A stretch of DNA of 64,000 nt from CAMLOF01 sp041913045. Lineage in GTDB: Bacteria; Pseudomonadota; Gammaproteobacteria; Burkholderiales; Burkholderiaceae_C. Location of the stretch: NCBI GenBank assembly GCA_041913045.1, contig JAYSGB010000001.1, forward strand, positions 124,001 to 188,000, given 5' to 3'. The first letter of the stretch is position 1, and every line of letters starts with the position of its first letter. Under the pieces are notes generated by a model. The model had not been told where the DNA came from. It ran no database searches and was given only the letters and a program-made list of their open reading frames with translations. The position numbers and the translations under genes were made by a program. Of this stretch, positions 9,241-17,693 are shown piece after piece.

Positions 9241-9481
9241 TGGCTGGCGCTCCACGATTTGCGTGCTCAGGTCATTGGTGGCCAAGGCGTGTGCGCCCAG
9301 GGGCTGGCGCTTCAACGAGGCGGCCGGTGCTGTGCACCGGCTCCCCTGCGATGCTCGATGCCGTGGCCACGCGGCAGAAACTCACTACGCGTTTCTGCGA
9401 AACGCTCCGGTCGGACATCTGCCGCAAGTCAGTCACGAAGCGCGCTAAAGCGCGCAGCCAGCGAGCCCCACCCCAAGCAGA
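9241..9481. repeat. Intergenic hairpin repeat, copy 1 (between convergent chemoreceptor and garD)
   Basis: No gene fits in these 241 bases. They hold three perfect stem-loops: GCCGGTGC-TGT-GCACCGGC at 9323-9341, an 8-base-pair stem with a 9-base loop at 9374-9398, and GCGCGCT-AA-AGCGCGC at 9440-9455. Between the first two is a 31-base block (9345-9375) identical to 19733-19763. The region probably carries bidirectional termination for the two converging genes. Confidence 0.75.
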
Positions 9482-11032
9482 TCAAGTCACCGGCGCAGGA
9501 TTGAACAGCACCAGCGCGTTGTGCAGCTTCCACTGCTCCGCCCAGGTGCGCTTGCCGCTCGCCACGTCCAGCATCAGATGGAACAGCTCCCAACCCAGCT
9601 CCTCAATGCTCGCGCCGCCGCTGGCAATGCGCCCCGCGTTCAGGTCCATCAGGTCGTGCCAGCGCCGCGCCAGATCATCACGCGTAGCCACCTTGATCAC
9701 CGGGCACTCGGCCAGCCCATACGGCGTGCCCCGCCCCGTGGTGAACACATGCAGGTTCATGCCCGCAGCCAGCTGCAGCGTGCCGCAAATGAAATCGCTC
9801 GCGGGCGTGGCAGCAAAGATCAGCCCCTTCTGGCGCACCTTCTCACCCGGCGCAATCACCCCGTGAATAGGCCCCGTGCCGCTCTTGACGATGGAGCCCA
9901 TCGCCTTTTCCACAATGTTGGACAAACCGCCCTTCTTGTTGCCCGGCGTGGTGTTGGCGCTGCGGTCCACCTGGCCGCGCTCCAGATAGGCGTCGTACCA
10001 GCCCAGCTCGCGCACAATCGCCTGCGCCACCTCGGGCGTGGCGGCGCGGCGCGTGAGCTGGTCCACCGCGTCGCGCACCTCGGTGTTCTCGCTGAACATC
10101 ACCGTGGCACCCGCGCGCACCAGCAGGTCGGTGGCAAAACCCACCGCCGGGTTGGCCGTCACGCCTGAAAACGCATCGCTCCCGCCGCACTGCACACCCA
10201 CCACCAGGTCCGACACGGGGCAGGTCTCGCGCTGGCGGCGGTTGAGCCGCTCCAGGTGCACACGCGCCTGGGCCAGGATGCTGTTGATCATCGACATGAA
10301 GCCCACGTGCTTGTCGTCCTGCAGGCAGACCACGTCCAGCCCTTCGTCACGCTCGTCGGCAATGGGAATGCTGCCGGGCGGCAGCAGGCGTTCGGGCTGC
10401 AGCTTTTCGCAGCCCAGGCTCACCACCATCACCTCGCCGCCAAAATTGGGGTTGCTGGCCAGGTTGCGCAGCGTGCGGATGGGGATGATGGCGTCGGGCG
10501 CGTCAATGGCCACGCCACAGCCGTAGGTGTGTTCCAGGCCCACCACGCCATCCACGTTGGGGTAGTGCGGCAGCAGTTCTTTCTTGATGCGTTCCACCGC
10601 CACGTCCAGCACCCCGGCCACGCATTGCACGGTGGTGGTGATGGCCAGCAGGTTGCGCGTGCCCACGCTGCCGTCGGCGTTGCGGTAGCCCTGGAAGGTG
10701 TGGCCCTGCAGCGGCGGCAGTTCGGCGGGCGGCTGCGGCGCGGGCAGGCCCTCCAGCGAACGGGCGGCGGGCATGCGCAGCCGCTGCTCGTTCACCCAGC
10801 CACCAGCGGCAATGTCCACCGCCGTGTGGCCGATGACCACGTTGTAGCGGCGCACTTCGCTGCCAGCGGGCAGGTCTTGCAGCGCCACCTTGTGGCCCTG
10901 GGGCACGGCGTCCACCAGCGTGGGGCCGCCGGGCAGCGTGGCACCGCGCGGCAGGCCGCCGTCGTTCACGACGATGGCCACGTTGTCCGCCGGGTGCATG
11001 CGGATGGCGCGGGGAGCGATGGGCTCTGACAT
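9482..11032 (-). CDS. garD: Galactarate dehydratase
   Basis: This enzyme dehydrates D-galactarate (mucate) to 5-dehydro-4-deoxy-D-glucarate. The 516-residue protein follows E. coli GarD closely from memory. It has an N-terminal SAF-type domain (residues 1-95), then GYRNADGSVGTRNLL, PNVDGVVGLEHTYGCGVAI, LGCEKLQPERLL, QCGGSDAFSGVTANPAVGF, RSANTTPGNKKGGLSNIVEKA, FTTGRGTPYGLAECPVIK, and the end NALVLFNPAPVT. These are family landmarks, with the conserved Cys and His expected at the metal site. ATG at 11032 is chosen because AGAGGA precedes it closely; a TTG at 11050 would overlap the gudD stop. It is last in the aldarate operon, immediately after gudD. Confidence 0.93.
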   Translation of the reverse strand: MSEPIAPRAIRMHPADNVAIVVNDGGLPRGATLPGGPTLVDAVPQGHKVALQDLPAGSEVRRYNVVIGHTAVDIAAGGWVNEQRLRMPAARSLEGLPAPQPPAELPPLQGHTFQGYRNADGSVGTRNLLAITTTVQCVAGVLDVAVERIKKELLPHYPNVDGVVGLEHTYGCGVAIDAPDAIIPIRTLRNLASNPNFGGEVMVVSLGCEKLQPERLLPPGSIPIADERDEGLDVVCLQDDKHVGFMSMINSILAQARVHLERLNRRQRETCPVSDLVVGVQCGGSDAFSGVTANPAVGFATDLLVRAGATVMFSENTEVRDAVDQLTRRAATPEVAQAIVRELGWYDAYLERGQVDRSANTTPGNKKGGLSNIVEKAMGSIVKSGTGPIHGVIAPGEKVRQKGLIFAATPASDFICGTLQLAAGMNLHVFTTGRGTPYGLAECPVIKVATRDDLARRWHDLMDLNAGRIASGGASIEELGWELFHLMLDVASGKRTWAEQWKLHNALVLFNPAPVT

Positions 11033-11046
11033 GGTGTCCTCTCGCG

Positions 11047-12381
11047 TCAACGCACCAGGCAGGGCCGCTTGGGGTCGAACTTCCAGCCGGGTATCAGGTA
11101 CTGCATGGCGATGGCATCGTCACGCGCACCCAGGCCATGCTGCATGTAAAGCTGGTGGGCCTTTTCCACCTCGGCCATGTCCAGTTCCACGCCCAGGCCC
11201 GGCTTCTTGGGCACCTGCACGTAGCCGCCTTCGATCTTCAGCGGCTCCTTGGTCAGGCGCTGGCCGTCCTGCCAGATCCAGTGCGTGTCGATGGCCGTGA
11301 CCTTGCCCGGCGCGGCCGCACCCACGTGGGTGAACATGGCCAGGGACACGTCGAAATGGTTGTTGGAGTGCGAACCCCAGGTCAGGCCCCAGTCGCGGCA
11401 GGTCTGCGCCACGCGCACGCTGCCCGCCATGGTCCAGAAGTGCGGGTCAGCCAGCGGAATGTCCACGCTCTGCAGCGCCAGCGAATGGGCCATCTGGCGC
11501 CAGTCGGTGGCCACCATGTTGGTGGCGGTGGGCAGGCCGGTGGCGCGGCGGAACTCGGCCATCACCTCGCGGCCGCTGAAACCTTCTTCTGCTCCGCACG
11601 GGTCTTCAGCGTAGGCCACCACACCGCGCATCTTGTGGCCCAGGCGTATGGCGTCCTTCAGCAGCCAGCCGCCGTTGGGGTCCAGCGTCACGCGCGCCTC
11701 GGGGAAGCGTTCGTGCAGCGCCGTCACGGCCTCCACTTCGGCGTCGCCGCTCAGCACACCACCCTTGAGCTTGAAGTCCTGGAAGCCGTAGCGCTTCTGC
11801 GCAGCTTCGGCCAGGCGCACCACGGCCTCGGGCGTCATGGCCGCCTCGTGGCGCAGGCGGCACCAATCGTCGGCGTTGTCGGGTTCGCTCACGTAGGGCA
11901 AGTCGGTCTTCAGCCGGTCGCCCACAAAGAACAGGTAACCCAGCATCTGCACGGCATCACGCTGCTGGCCTTCGCCCAGCAATGCCGCCACAGGTACGCC
12001 CAGGTGCTGGCCTTGCAGGTCCAGCAGGGCCGACTCCACGGCGGTCACGGCGTGGATGGTGGTGCGCAGGTCAAAGGTCTGCAGGCCGCGCCCGCCGCTA
12101 TCGCGGTCGGCGAACTTCACGCGCATGGCGTTCAAAATGGCCTGCAGGTTGCCAACGGACTGGCCTTCCACCAGCGGGCGGGCGTCTTCCAGCGTCTGGC
12201 GGATCTTCTCGCCCCCGGGCACCTCGCCCACGCCAGTGTGCCCGGCGTTATCGGTAACGATGACCAGATTGCGCGTAAAGAACGGCGCGTGCGCGCCCGA
12301 CAGGTTGAGCAGCATGCCGTCGCGCCCGGCAACCGGGATCACGCGCATCGACGAAACAACAGGGGCGGAAGAAGCGCTCAT
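11047..12381 (-). CDS. gudD: Glucarate dehydratase
   Basis: This enolase-superfamily enzyme converts D-glucarate to 5-dehydro-4-deoxy-D-glucarate. At 444 residues it has the normal GudD length. The KxK general base is in FQDFKLKGGVLSG, the metal ligands are in VTLDPNGGW and AYAEDPCG, then TNMVATDWRQM. The His/Asp side of the active site is in LADPHFWTM and WGSHSNNHFDVSLAMFTHV, as in E. coli GudD. I start at MSASSAPVV; a 16-residue extension is possible but unusual for the family. It lies 5 bases after the Bug-protein gene and 14 bases before garD, so it is clearly part of the same transcript. Confidence 0.94.
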   Translation of the reverse strand: MSASSAPVVSSMRVIPVAGRDGMLLNLSGAHAPFFTRNLVIVTDNAGHTGVGEVPGGEKIRQTLEDARPLVEGQSVGNLQAILNAMRVKFADRDSGGRGLQTFDLRTTIHAVTAVESALLDLQGQHLGVPVAALLGEGQQRDAVQMLGYLFFVGDRLKTDLPYVSEPDNADDWCRLRHEAAMTPEAVVRLAEAAQKRYGFQDFKLKGGVLSGDAEVEAVTALHERFPEARVTLDPNGGWLLKDAIRLGHKMRGVVAYAEDPCGAEEGFSGREVMAEFRRATGLPTATNMVATDWRQMAHSLALQSVDIPLADPHFWTMAGSVRVAQTCRDWGLTWGSHSNNHFDVSLAMFTHVGAAAPGKVTAIDTHWIWQDGQRLTKEPLKIEGGYVQVPKKPGLGVELDMAEVEKAHQLYMQHGLGARDDAIAMQYLIPGWKFDPKRPCLVR

Positions 12382-12386
12382 AAAAA

Positions 12387-13349
12387 TCAATCGGCTTTGA
12401 TGTTGCGGCTGGTGATGAGTTTTTGCCAACGGTTGAACTCGGCGGCCTGGAAGGCCGCGAACTGCTCGGGCGTATTGAGCACCAGCTCAAAGCCCAGATC
12501 CAGCAGCTTGCCGTTGACTTGCGGGTCCTTGAAGGTGCTGGTGATGGCGTCGTGCACGCGCTTTTTCACATCGGCGGGCAGGCCCTTGGGCGCGGCCACC
12601 GCCTGCCAGGACTGCACGTTGGCCTCCTTCACGCCGCCTTCCTCCAGCGTGGGCACGTCGGGCAGCAGCGGCGAACGCTTGGCGCTGGTGATGGTCAGCG
12701 CGCGCAACTTGCCCGCCTTGATCTGCGGCATGGCGGTGTTGATGTTCATGAAGGATGCGTCCACCACGTTGCCCAGCAGGTCGTTCATCACCGGGCCGCC
12801 GCCTTTGTAGGGAATGTGCACGCCCATGGTGCCGGTCTGCTGCCAGAAGAGTTCGGCGGTCAGGTGGTCGCTGCTGCCGTTGCCCGAAGACGCAAAACTC
12901 ATCTTGCCGGGGTTGGCCTTCTGCCAGGCAATCACGTCGGCCAGCGACTTGTGCGCGGACGCCGCAGGCACCACCAGCACGTTGGGGGCCTGCACCACCA
13001 CGGTGATGGGGTCCAAGTCCTTGAGTGCGTCGTACTGCACCTTGATGAGGTGCGGCGCAATGACGAACGGTCCCAGCGACGACACGAACAGGGTGTACCC
13101 GTCGGCCGGTGCGCGGGCCACCTGCGTGGCGCCAATGGTGCCGGTGGCCCCGGCCTTGTTCTCCACGATCACCGTGGCGCCGCCAAGCTTCTCGCCCATC
13201 TTCACGGACAAGGTGCGCGCGATCAAGTCGGTGGAGCCGCCGGGCGGGAAGGGCACCAGCAGGGTGATGGGCTTCTCGGGCCAGGCCATGGCAGAGGTCA
13301 TCGCCAGGGCGGCGGCCACGCCGCAGAGCAGCTTCTTCATGGGGGTCAT
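12387..13349 (-). CDS. Tripartite tricarboxylate transporter family substrate-binding protein (Bug/TctC)
   Basis: This is a periplasmic Bug-family binding protein of 320 residues. The signal peptide MTPMKKLLCGVAAALAMTSAMA is followed by WPEKPITLLVPFPPGGSTDLIART, the classical Bug N-terminus that wraps a carboxylate ligand. The start at 13349 has an AAGGAGA site 5 bases upstream. The gene sits inside the aldarate operon between kdgD and gudD, 5 bases from gudD, although no TctA/TctB genes are present and the operon already encodes a TRAP carrier. A dicarboxylic sugar acid such as glucarate or galactarate is the obvious candidate ligand by context. It may serve as a sensor component or work with membrane subunits encoded elsewhere. 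Confidence 0.9.
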   Translation of the reverse strand: MTPMKKLLCGVAAALAMTSAMAWPEKPITLLVPFPPGGSTDLIARTLSVKMGEKLGGATVIVENKAGATGTIGATQVARAPADGYTLFVSSLGPFVIAPHLIKVQYDALKDLDPITVVVQAPNVLVVPAASAHKSLADVIAWQKANPGKMSFASSGNGSSDHLTAELFWQQTGTMGVHIPYKGGGPVMNDLLGNVVDASFMNINTAMPQIKAGKLRALTITSAKRSPLLPDVPTLEEGGVKEANVQSWQAVAAPKGLPADVKKRVHDAITSTFKDPQVNGKLLDLGFELVLNTPEQFAAFQAAEFNRWQKLITSRNIKAD

Positions 13350-13393
13350 GTTGTCTCCTTCGGTCGGTCTCAGGGGGAATCAGTAGTGGCCAG

Positions 13394-14305
13394 TTACTGG
13401 GGCCCAAGCTTGGCGATCAGCGCCTGCAGCTCTTCCATCTCTGCAGGCTTGAGGTCGGTGAGCGGCGCACGCACCGGGCCGGCCGAATGGCCCACCAGCG
13501 TAGCACCGGCCTTGACGATGCTGACCGCATAGCCCGGCACGCGGTTGCGGATCTTCAGGTAGGGCATGAAGAACTCTTTGAGCAACTTGTGCTGCGTCGC
13601 CATGTCGTCGGTACGCACGGCTTCGTAGAAGGCCATCGCCGTCTTGGGAATGAAGTTGAACACCGCCGACGAATACACCGGTGTGCCCAGCGCCTTGTAG
13701 GCGGCGGCGTAGACCTCGGCCGTGGGCAGGCCGCCCAGGTAGGCAAAGCGGTCGCCCATGTGCATGTAGATGGAGGACATCAGCTCGATGTCGCCGATGC
13801 CGTCCTTGAAGCCCACCAGGTTGGGGCAACGCTCGGCCAGGATGGCCAGCGATTCGGGGGTGAGCTTGCAGACGTTGCGGTTGTAGACGATGACGCCGAA
13901 CTTGACGCTCTTGCACACCGCCTCCACATGGGCGATCAGGCCTTCCTGGCCCGCTTCGGTCAGGTAGTGCGGCAGCAGCAGGATGCCGTGGGCACCCTGG
14001 CGCTCGGCTTCTTGCGCGCATTCAATGGCAAAGCGCGTGGGGCCGCCCGCGCCCGCGATGATGGGCACCTTGCCACGGCAGGTCTGCACGGCGGTGCGGA
14101 TGATGTCGGGGTATTCCTGTGCGGTCAGCGAGAAGAACTCGCCCGTGCCGCCCGCGGCAAACAGCGCGCTGGCACCGTAGGGGGCCAACCATTCCAGGCG
14201 CTCGACGTAGCCGCGCGCGTTGAAGTTGCCCTGCGCGTCGAAGTCCGTCAGCGGGAACGACAGCAGGCCGGAGGACATGATGTTCTTGAGGTCTTGAGGG
14301 TTCAT
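13394..14305 (-). CDS. kdgD: 5-dehydro-4-deoxyglucarate dehydratase
   Basis: This DapA-superfamily lyase dehydrates and decarboxylates 5-keto-4-deoxyglucarate to 2-oxoglutarate semialdehyde, water and CO2. The protein has 303 residues, the family's usual length, and begins MNPQDLKNIMSSGLLSFPLTDFD, typical of KdgD. The TIM-barrel landmarks are FAAGGTGEFFSLT, GVIVYNRNVCKLTPE with the conserved Tyr, and NLVGFKDGIGD with the Schiff-base Lys. The open frame extends upstream without a stop, but homologues begin at this Met. It accepts the common product of GarD and GudD encoded downstream, so it is the convergence point of the pathway. Confidence 0.94.
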   Translation of the reverse strand: MNPQDLKNIMSSGLLSFPLTDFDAQGNFNARGYVERLEWLAPYGASALFAAGGTGEFFSLTAQEYPDIIRTAVQTCRGKVPIIAGAGGPTRFAIECAQEAERQGAHGILLLPHYLTEAGQEGLIAHVEAVCKSVKFGVIVYNRNVCKLTPESLAILAERCPNLVGFKDGIGDIELMSSIYMHMGDRFAYLGGLPTAEVYAAAYKALGTPVYSSAVFNFIPKTAMAFYEAVRTDDMATQHKLLKEFFMPYLKIRNRVPGYAVSIVKAGATLVGHSAGPVRAPLTDLKPAEMEELQALIAKLGPQ

Positions 14306-14358
14306 GGTGCGGGGCTCGCTTTCGTCTGAGGAAATAGGTAAATGCTTGAAGAGACGTT

Positions 14359-15651
14359 TCAGAAACGCGGCTGTTGTCCGGTGAAGGACGGGTCGTACTT
14401 GCGCATCTGCGCCAGGTCGTCGCGGTTGCGGATGGTGGTGTTCAGGTAGTTGTCGTGCAGGCGTGCCAGGGCCTCGCGGTCCAGCGTCACGCCCAGGCCG
14501 GGGGTGGTCGTCACGCGCAAGCTGCCGTCCTCGAACTTCAGGCGCCCGCCCTGCACCACCTCGTCGTCCTGCCAGGGGTAGTGCGTGTCGCAGGCGTAAG
14601 ACAGCAACGGCACCGACGCGGCCAGGTGGGTCATGGCCATCAGGCTGATGCCCAGATGGGAGTTGGAGTGCATCGACAGGCCCAGGCCGAAGGTCTCGCA
14701 CATCAGCGCCAGACGCTGGGTGGCACGCAGGCCGCCCCAGTAGTGGTGGTCGCTGAGCACGATCTTCACCGGGCAGCCCATCTCGGCGTTGCGGCGGAAT
14801 TCCCTCAGGTCTGTGACAACCATGTTGGTGGCCAGCGGCACGTCGCACGCCTTGGCCACGGCGGCCATGCCGTCCAGGCCGGGGGCGGGGTCTTCGTAAT
14901 ACTCCAGCACGCCACGCAGCTGTTCCAGAATGCGCAGGCTGGTGGCCACGCTCCAGTTGGCGTTGGGGTCGATGCGCAACGGTGCGCCAGGAAAGGCCTG
15001 CGCCAACGCCAGAATGCCTGCGGCCTCTTGCTCGGGCGGCAGCGCACCGGCTTTCAGCTTGATGCTCTTGAAGCCGTACAGGCCGATCATGCGGCGCGCC
15101 TGCGCCACCAGCTGTTCTGGGGTGATGGCTTCGCCCCAGGGGTCGGGGGCGTAGGGCTTTTCAATGTGCTCGGCGTACTTGTAGAACAGGTAGGCGCTGA
15201 AGGGCACTGCCTCGCGCGCGGCGCCGCCCAGCAGGTCCACCACGGGCGCGTTGGCCAGCTGGCCCTGCAAGTCCATCATGGCAACTTCAAACGCGCTGAT
15301 CACCTTGGCCACCGTCTTGGACACGTGCGTGCCCGGCGCCAGTGAGATTTGCGTGCCCAGGAACTCGGAAGACGCTGCCTGCGGCGGCGCCACCAGCGCA
15401 GCGACGCGCGTCTCCATCTCGTTGAGCGCCCAGGGCGACAGACCGTTGAGCGCAGGCGCGGCCTTGGCCAGCGCCTCCAGCATGGGCAGGTCGCCGTAGC
15501 TTTCGTTGATGCCGACCAGGCCCGAGTCGGTCTCGATCTCGATGATCGAGCGCAGCGCCCACGGCTCGTGGATGCCCGCCGCGTTGAGCAGCGGCGGGTC
15601 GCGGAACGCGATGGGCGTGACGCGGACGTGGCGGATGGCGTGCGAGGTCAT
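14359..15651 (-). CDS. Glucarate dehydratase-like enolase-superfamily enzyme (second copy)
   Basis: This 430-residue member of the glucarate-dehydratase family is clearly distinct from the nearby GudD. Its active-site set looks complete: KxK in FKSIKLKAGALPP, metal ligands in RIDPNANWSV and YYEDPAPG, TNMVVTDLREF, VLSDHHYWGG, and the His region LSMHSNSHLGISLMAMTH. It could be a GudX-type protein (known partners of GudD in enterobacteria) or an active acid-sugar dehydratase with another specificity, such as idarate, talarate or galactarate. Its ATG shares a base with the TGA of the TRAP permease gene upstream (TGATG), so it is co-translated with the carrier. Confidence 0.85.
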   Translation of the reverse strand: MTSHAIRHVRVTPIAFRDPPLLNAAGIHEPWALRSIIEIETDSGLVGINESYGDLPMLEALAKAAPALNGLSPWALNEMETRVAALVAPPQAASSEFLGTQISLAPGTHVSKTVAKVISAFEVAMMDLQGQLANAPVVDLLGGAAREAVPFSAYLFYKYAEHIEKPYAPDPWGEAITPEQLVAQARRMIGLYGFKSIKLKAGALPPEQEAAGILALAQAFPGAPLRIDPNANWSVATSLRILEQLRGVLEYYEDPAPGLDGMAAVAKACDVPLATNMVVTDLREFRRNAEMGCPVKIVLSDHHYWGGLRATQRLALMCETFGLGLSMHSNSHLGISLMAMTHLAASVPLLSYACDTHYPWQDDEVVQGGRLKFEDGSLRVTTTPGLGVTLDREALARLHDNYLNTTIRNRDDLAQMRKYDPSFTGQQPRF

Positions 15652-16940
15652 CACTTCACATCCAGCACGGCGGGCAGCCACAGCGACAGTGCAGGGACGT
15701 AAGTCACCGCGATCAGCACCAGCAGCAAGGCGCCGAAGAATGGCAGCAGCGCCTTGACCACCTGCTCCATCGGGAGCTTGGCCACTGCCGCACCGACGAA
15801 GAGCACACCACCCACGGGGGGCGTCAGCAGGCCAATGCCCAGGTTCACCATCATGATCATCCCGAAGTGCACCGGGTCCACACCAATGCTGGTGATGACC
15901 GGCATCAGGATGGGCGTGAGGATCAGGATCAGCGGCGCCATGTCCATCAGCGTGCCCAGCACCAACAGCAGACCGTTGATCAGCGCGAGGATCACGTAGC
16001 GGTTGTCGGACAGTGCCGTCAGCGCCGCGGTGATCTTCATCGGGATCTGCATCAGCGTCATGATGTAGCCGAAGCTCGCGGCAAAGGCGATCAGGATCAT
16101 CACGATCGACAGCGTCTTGACCGTGCGGTGCACCAGCTTGGGCATCTCGCGCCACTTGTAGTCGCGGTAGATGAACATCGTGACGAAGAAGGCCCACAAC
16201 ACCGCAATGGAGGCGGACTCGGTGGCAGTGAACACACCGCTGAGGATGCCGCCCAGGATGATGATCATGGTGGCCAGCCCCCAGAGCGCATCGGCGCAGA
16301 TCTTCAACGCCTGCTTCATCGGGATCACTTCACCCTTGGGGTAGTTGCGCTTGCGGGCCATGTAAAGGCACATGACCGACAGCGTGAGGCCCAGCAGCAG
16401 ACCGGGCAGCACACCGGCAATGAACAGCGCCGCAATGGACACCGTGCCGCCAGCCGCCAGCGAATAGATGACCGCGTTGTGGCTGGGCGGAATGAGGATG
16501 GCCTGCACCGAGCCCGATACCGTGACCGCCGTGGCGAAGTCGCGCGGGTAGCCCTTCTTTTCCATCTCAGGGATCAGCACGGTGCCCACCGACGCCGTGT
16601 CGGCCATGGAGGAACCCGAGATGGCGCCGAAGAAGGTGGAGGCCAGGATGTTCACCAGCGACAGGCCGCCGCGAATGAAGCCCACCAGCACGTTGGCGAA
16701 GGCCACCAGGCGCCGCGCCATGCCGCCTTCAGCCATGATGGCGCCAGCCAGCACGAAGAACGGAATGGCCAGCAGCGAGAACTTGTTGACGCCGTTGGCG
16801 ATGGCGATCATCACCGCATCGAGCGGGATGTCGATCCACCAGGCGCCGATCAGCGCCGAAATGCCCATGGCGTAGGCCACGGGGGTGCCGATCAGGATCA
16901 GCACGAAGAAACTGCCAAGCAGGACCCAGGTTTCCATCAT
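15651..16940 (-). CDS. dctM: TRAP transporter large permease, DctM type
   Basis: This is the large membrane subunit of a tripartite ATP-independent periplasmic carrier, with 429 residues and about 12 helices. DctM landmarks are visible: FFGAISGSSMADTASVGTVLIPEMEKKGY near 107-135, IPPSHNAVIYSLAAGG near 155 and GLLTPPVGGVLFVGAAV near 370. It overlaps the small-permease gene by 4 bases (ATGA) and shares a base with the downstream glucarate-dehydratase-like gene. Within this operon it most likely imports glucarate, galactarate or hexuronates with sodium, by analogy with UxuPQM-type carriers. Confidence 0.93.
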   Translation of the reverse strand: MMETWVLLGSFFVLILIGTPVAYAMGISALIGAWWIDIPLDAVMIAIANGVNKFSLLAIPFFVLAGAIMAEGGMARRLVAFANVLVGFIRGGLSLVNILASTFFGAISGSSMADTASVGTVLIPEMEKKGYPRDFATAVTVSGSVQAILIPPSHNAVIYSLAAGGTVSIAALFIAGVLPGLLLGLTLSVMCLYMARKRNYPKGEVIPMKQALKICADALWGLATMIIILGGILSGVFTATESASIAVLWAFFVTMFIYRDYKWREMPKLVHRTVKTLSIVMILIAFAASFGYIMTLMQIPMKITAALTALSDNRYVILALINGLLLVLGTLMDMAPLILILTPILMPVITSIGVDPVHFGMIMMVNLGIGLLTPPVGGVLFVGAAVAKLPMEQVVKALLPFFGALLLVLIAVTYVPALSLWLPAVLDVK

Positions 16941-17497
16941 GCAGCTCCTTCAGCGTTTGTTTTGTGGTGGGCAGGTTCGTGGTCGAAGGTGACGACCGCG
17001 CGGCGACTCTGGTCACCCAGAAAGATGTGTTCGAGCACGAACAGGGCGGTGACTGCGCCGCCAATGGGCACGGGCAGGTAGGTGAAGCCCACGGGCATCC
17101 AAGGCAGTTCGGGGATGGACTGGCCCCAGGTGCCCATGCACAGCTGCACGCCATACCAGAGCATGAACAGCGAGACCAGCAGCATCAGCACGTGCACCAC
17201 GACACGCAACAGACGCCGGACCTGCGAAGACAGGCGCTGCGTGAGCATCTCCACTGCAATGTGTGCCCCCGCGCGGTAGCTACACGCAGCCCCAAGAAAG
17301 GTGAAAACCACCATCAGCAGGATGGAAATCGGCTCGGGCCACTGCGAGCCGGTGCCCAGCACGTAGCGCGAAAAAATGCCCCAGGGAATGAAGAGCGACA
17401 TCAGGAAGATGCAGGCCCCAGCCACCCAGATGCAGGTCAGGTAAACCAGGTCGAGTAAGCGCGAGACAGGATGTCCGCCAGACGAGTGGTGACTCAT
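16937..17497 (-). CDS. dctQ: TRAP transporter small permease, DctQ type
   Basis: This is the four-helix small membrane subunit of the TRAP carrier, 186 residues from the chosen Met (MSHHSSGGHPVSRLLDLVYL). The hydrophobic segments are near residues 20-42, 60-78, 98-118 and 135-160. The motif RYVLGTGSQWPEPISILLMVVFTFLGAA is the usual DctQ core. The frame is open 17 codons further upstream, but that stretch looks non-coding. No strong ribosome binding site is visible. A 196-base gap with hairpins separates it from the binding-protein gene dctP, while it overlaps dctM. Confidence 0.9.
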   Translation of the reverse strand: MSHHSSGGHPVSRLLDLVYLTCIWVAGACIFLMSLFIPWGIFSRYVLGTGSQWPEPISILLMVVFTFLGAACSYRAGAHIAVEMLTQRLSSQVRRLLRVVVHVLMLLVSLFMLWYGVQLCMGTWGQSIPELPWMPVGFTYLPVPIGGAVTALFVLEHIFLGDQSRRAVVTFDHEPAHHKTNAEGAA

Positions 17498-17693
17498 AAA
17501 AAGCTCACAGGAGAAGTGAAGACGCAGCAACCCACATCCGGCACACACCGCGGAACCGGCTGTGCCGGACCGCAGGTGTGCATGCCCTCAGGCAGAGCCC
17601 CCACGCTTCGCTGCCCCCCAAGGGGGCGTTCGTTGCCTTGGGGCGGCCCGGCGGCGACTCAGGGGGAAAGCCGCGAAAAGTTAATGGGAGTAC
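17498..17693. repeat. GC-rich hairpin region between dctP and dctQ
   Basis: These 196 bases hold no gene but several stem-loops. One is CCGGC-TGT-GCCGG at 17556-17568, flanked by imperfect GG/CC pairing. Another is GCCCCC-CAA-GGGGGC at 17613-17627, followed by a related GCCTTGGGGCGGCCCGGCGGC segment. I recognise this as the kind of repetitive intergenic sequence common in Comamonadaceae. Lying inside an operon after the binding-protein gene, it could cause partial termination or stabilise the upstream mRNA. Confidence 0.6.

Noticed and set aside
7555..9315. Long minus-strand open frame opposite the chemoreceptor gene
   Set aside because: The chemoreceptor on the plus strand is unmistakable; the antisense product is low-complexity His/Arg sequence.
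9237..9866. Plus-strand frame across the hairpin repeat into garD
   Set aside because: It runs antisense to garD and through a palindromic repeat; the product is low-complexity.
11033..11050. TTG start at 11050 for garD overlapping the gudD stop
   Set aside because: The ATG at 11032 has a close AGAGGA site and gives the usual N-terminus for the family.
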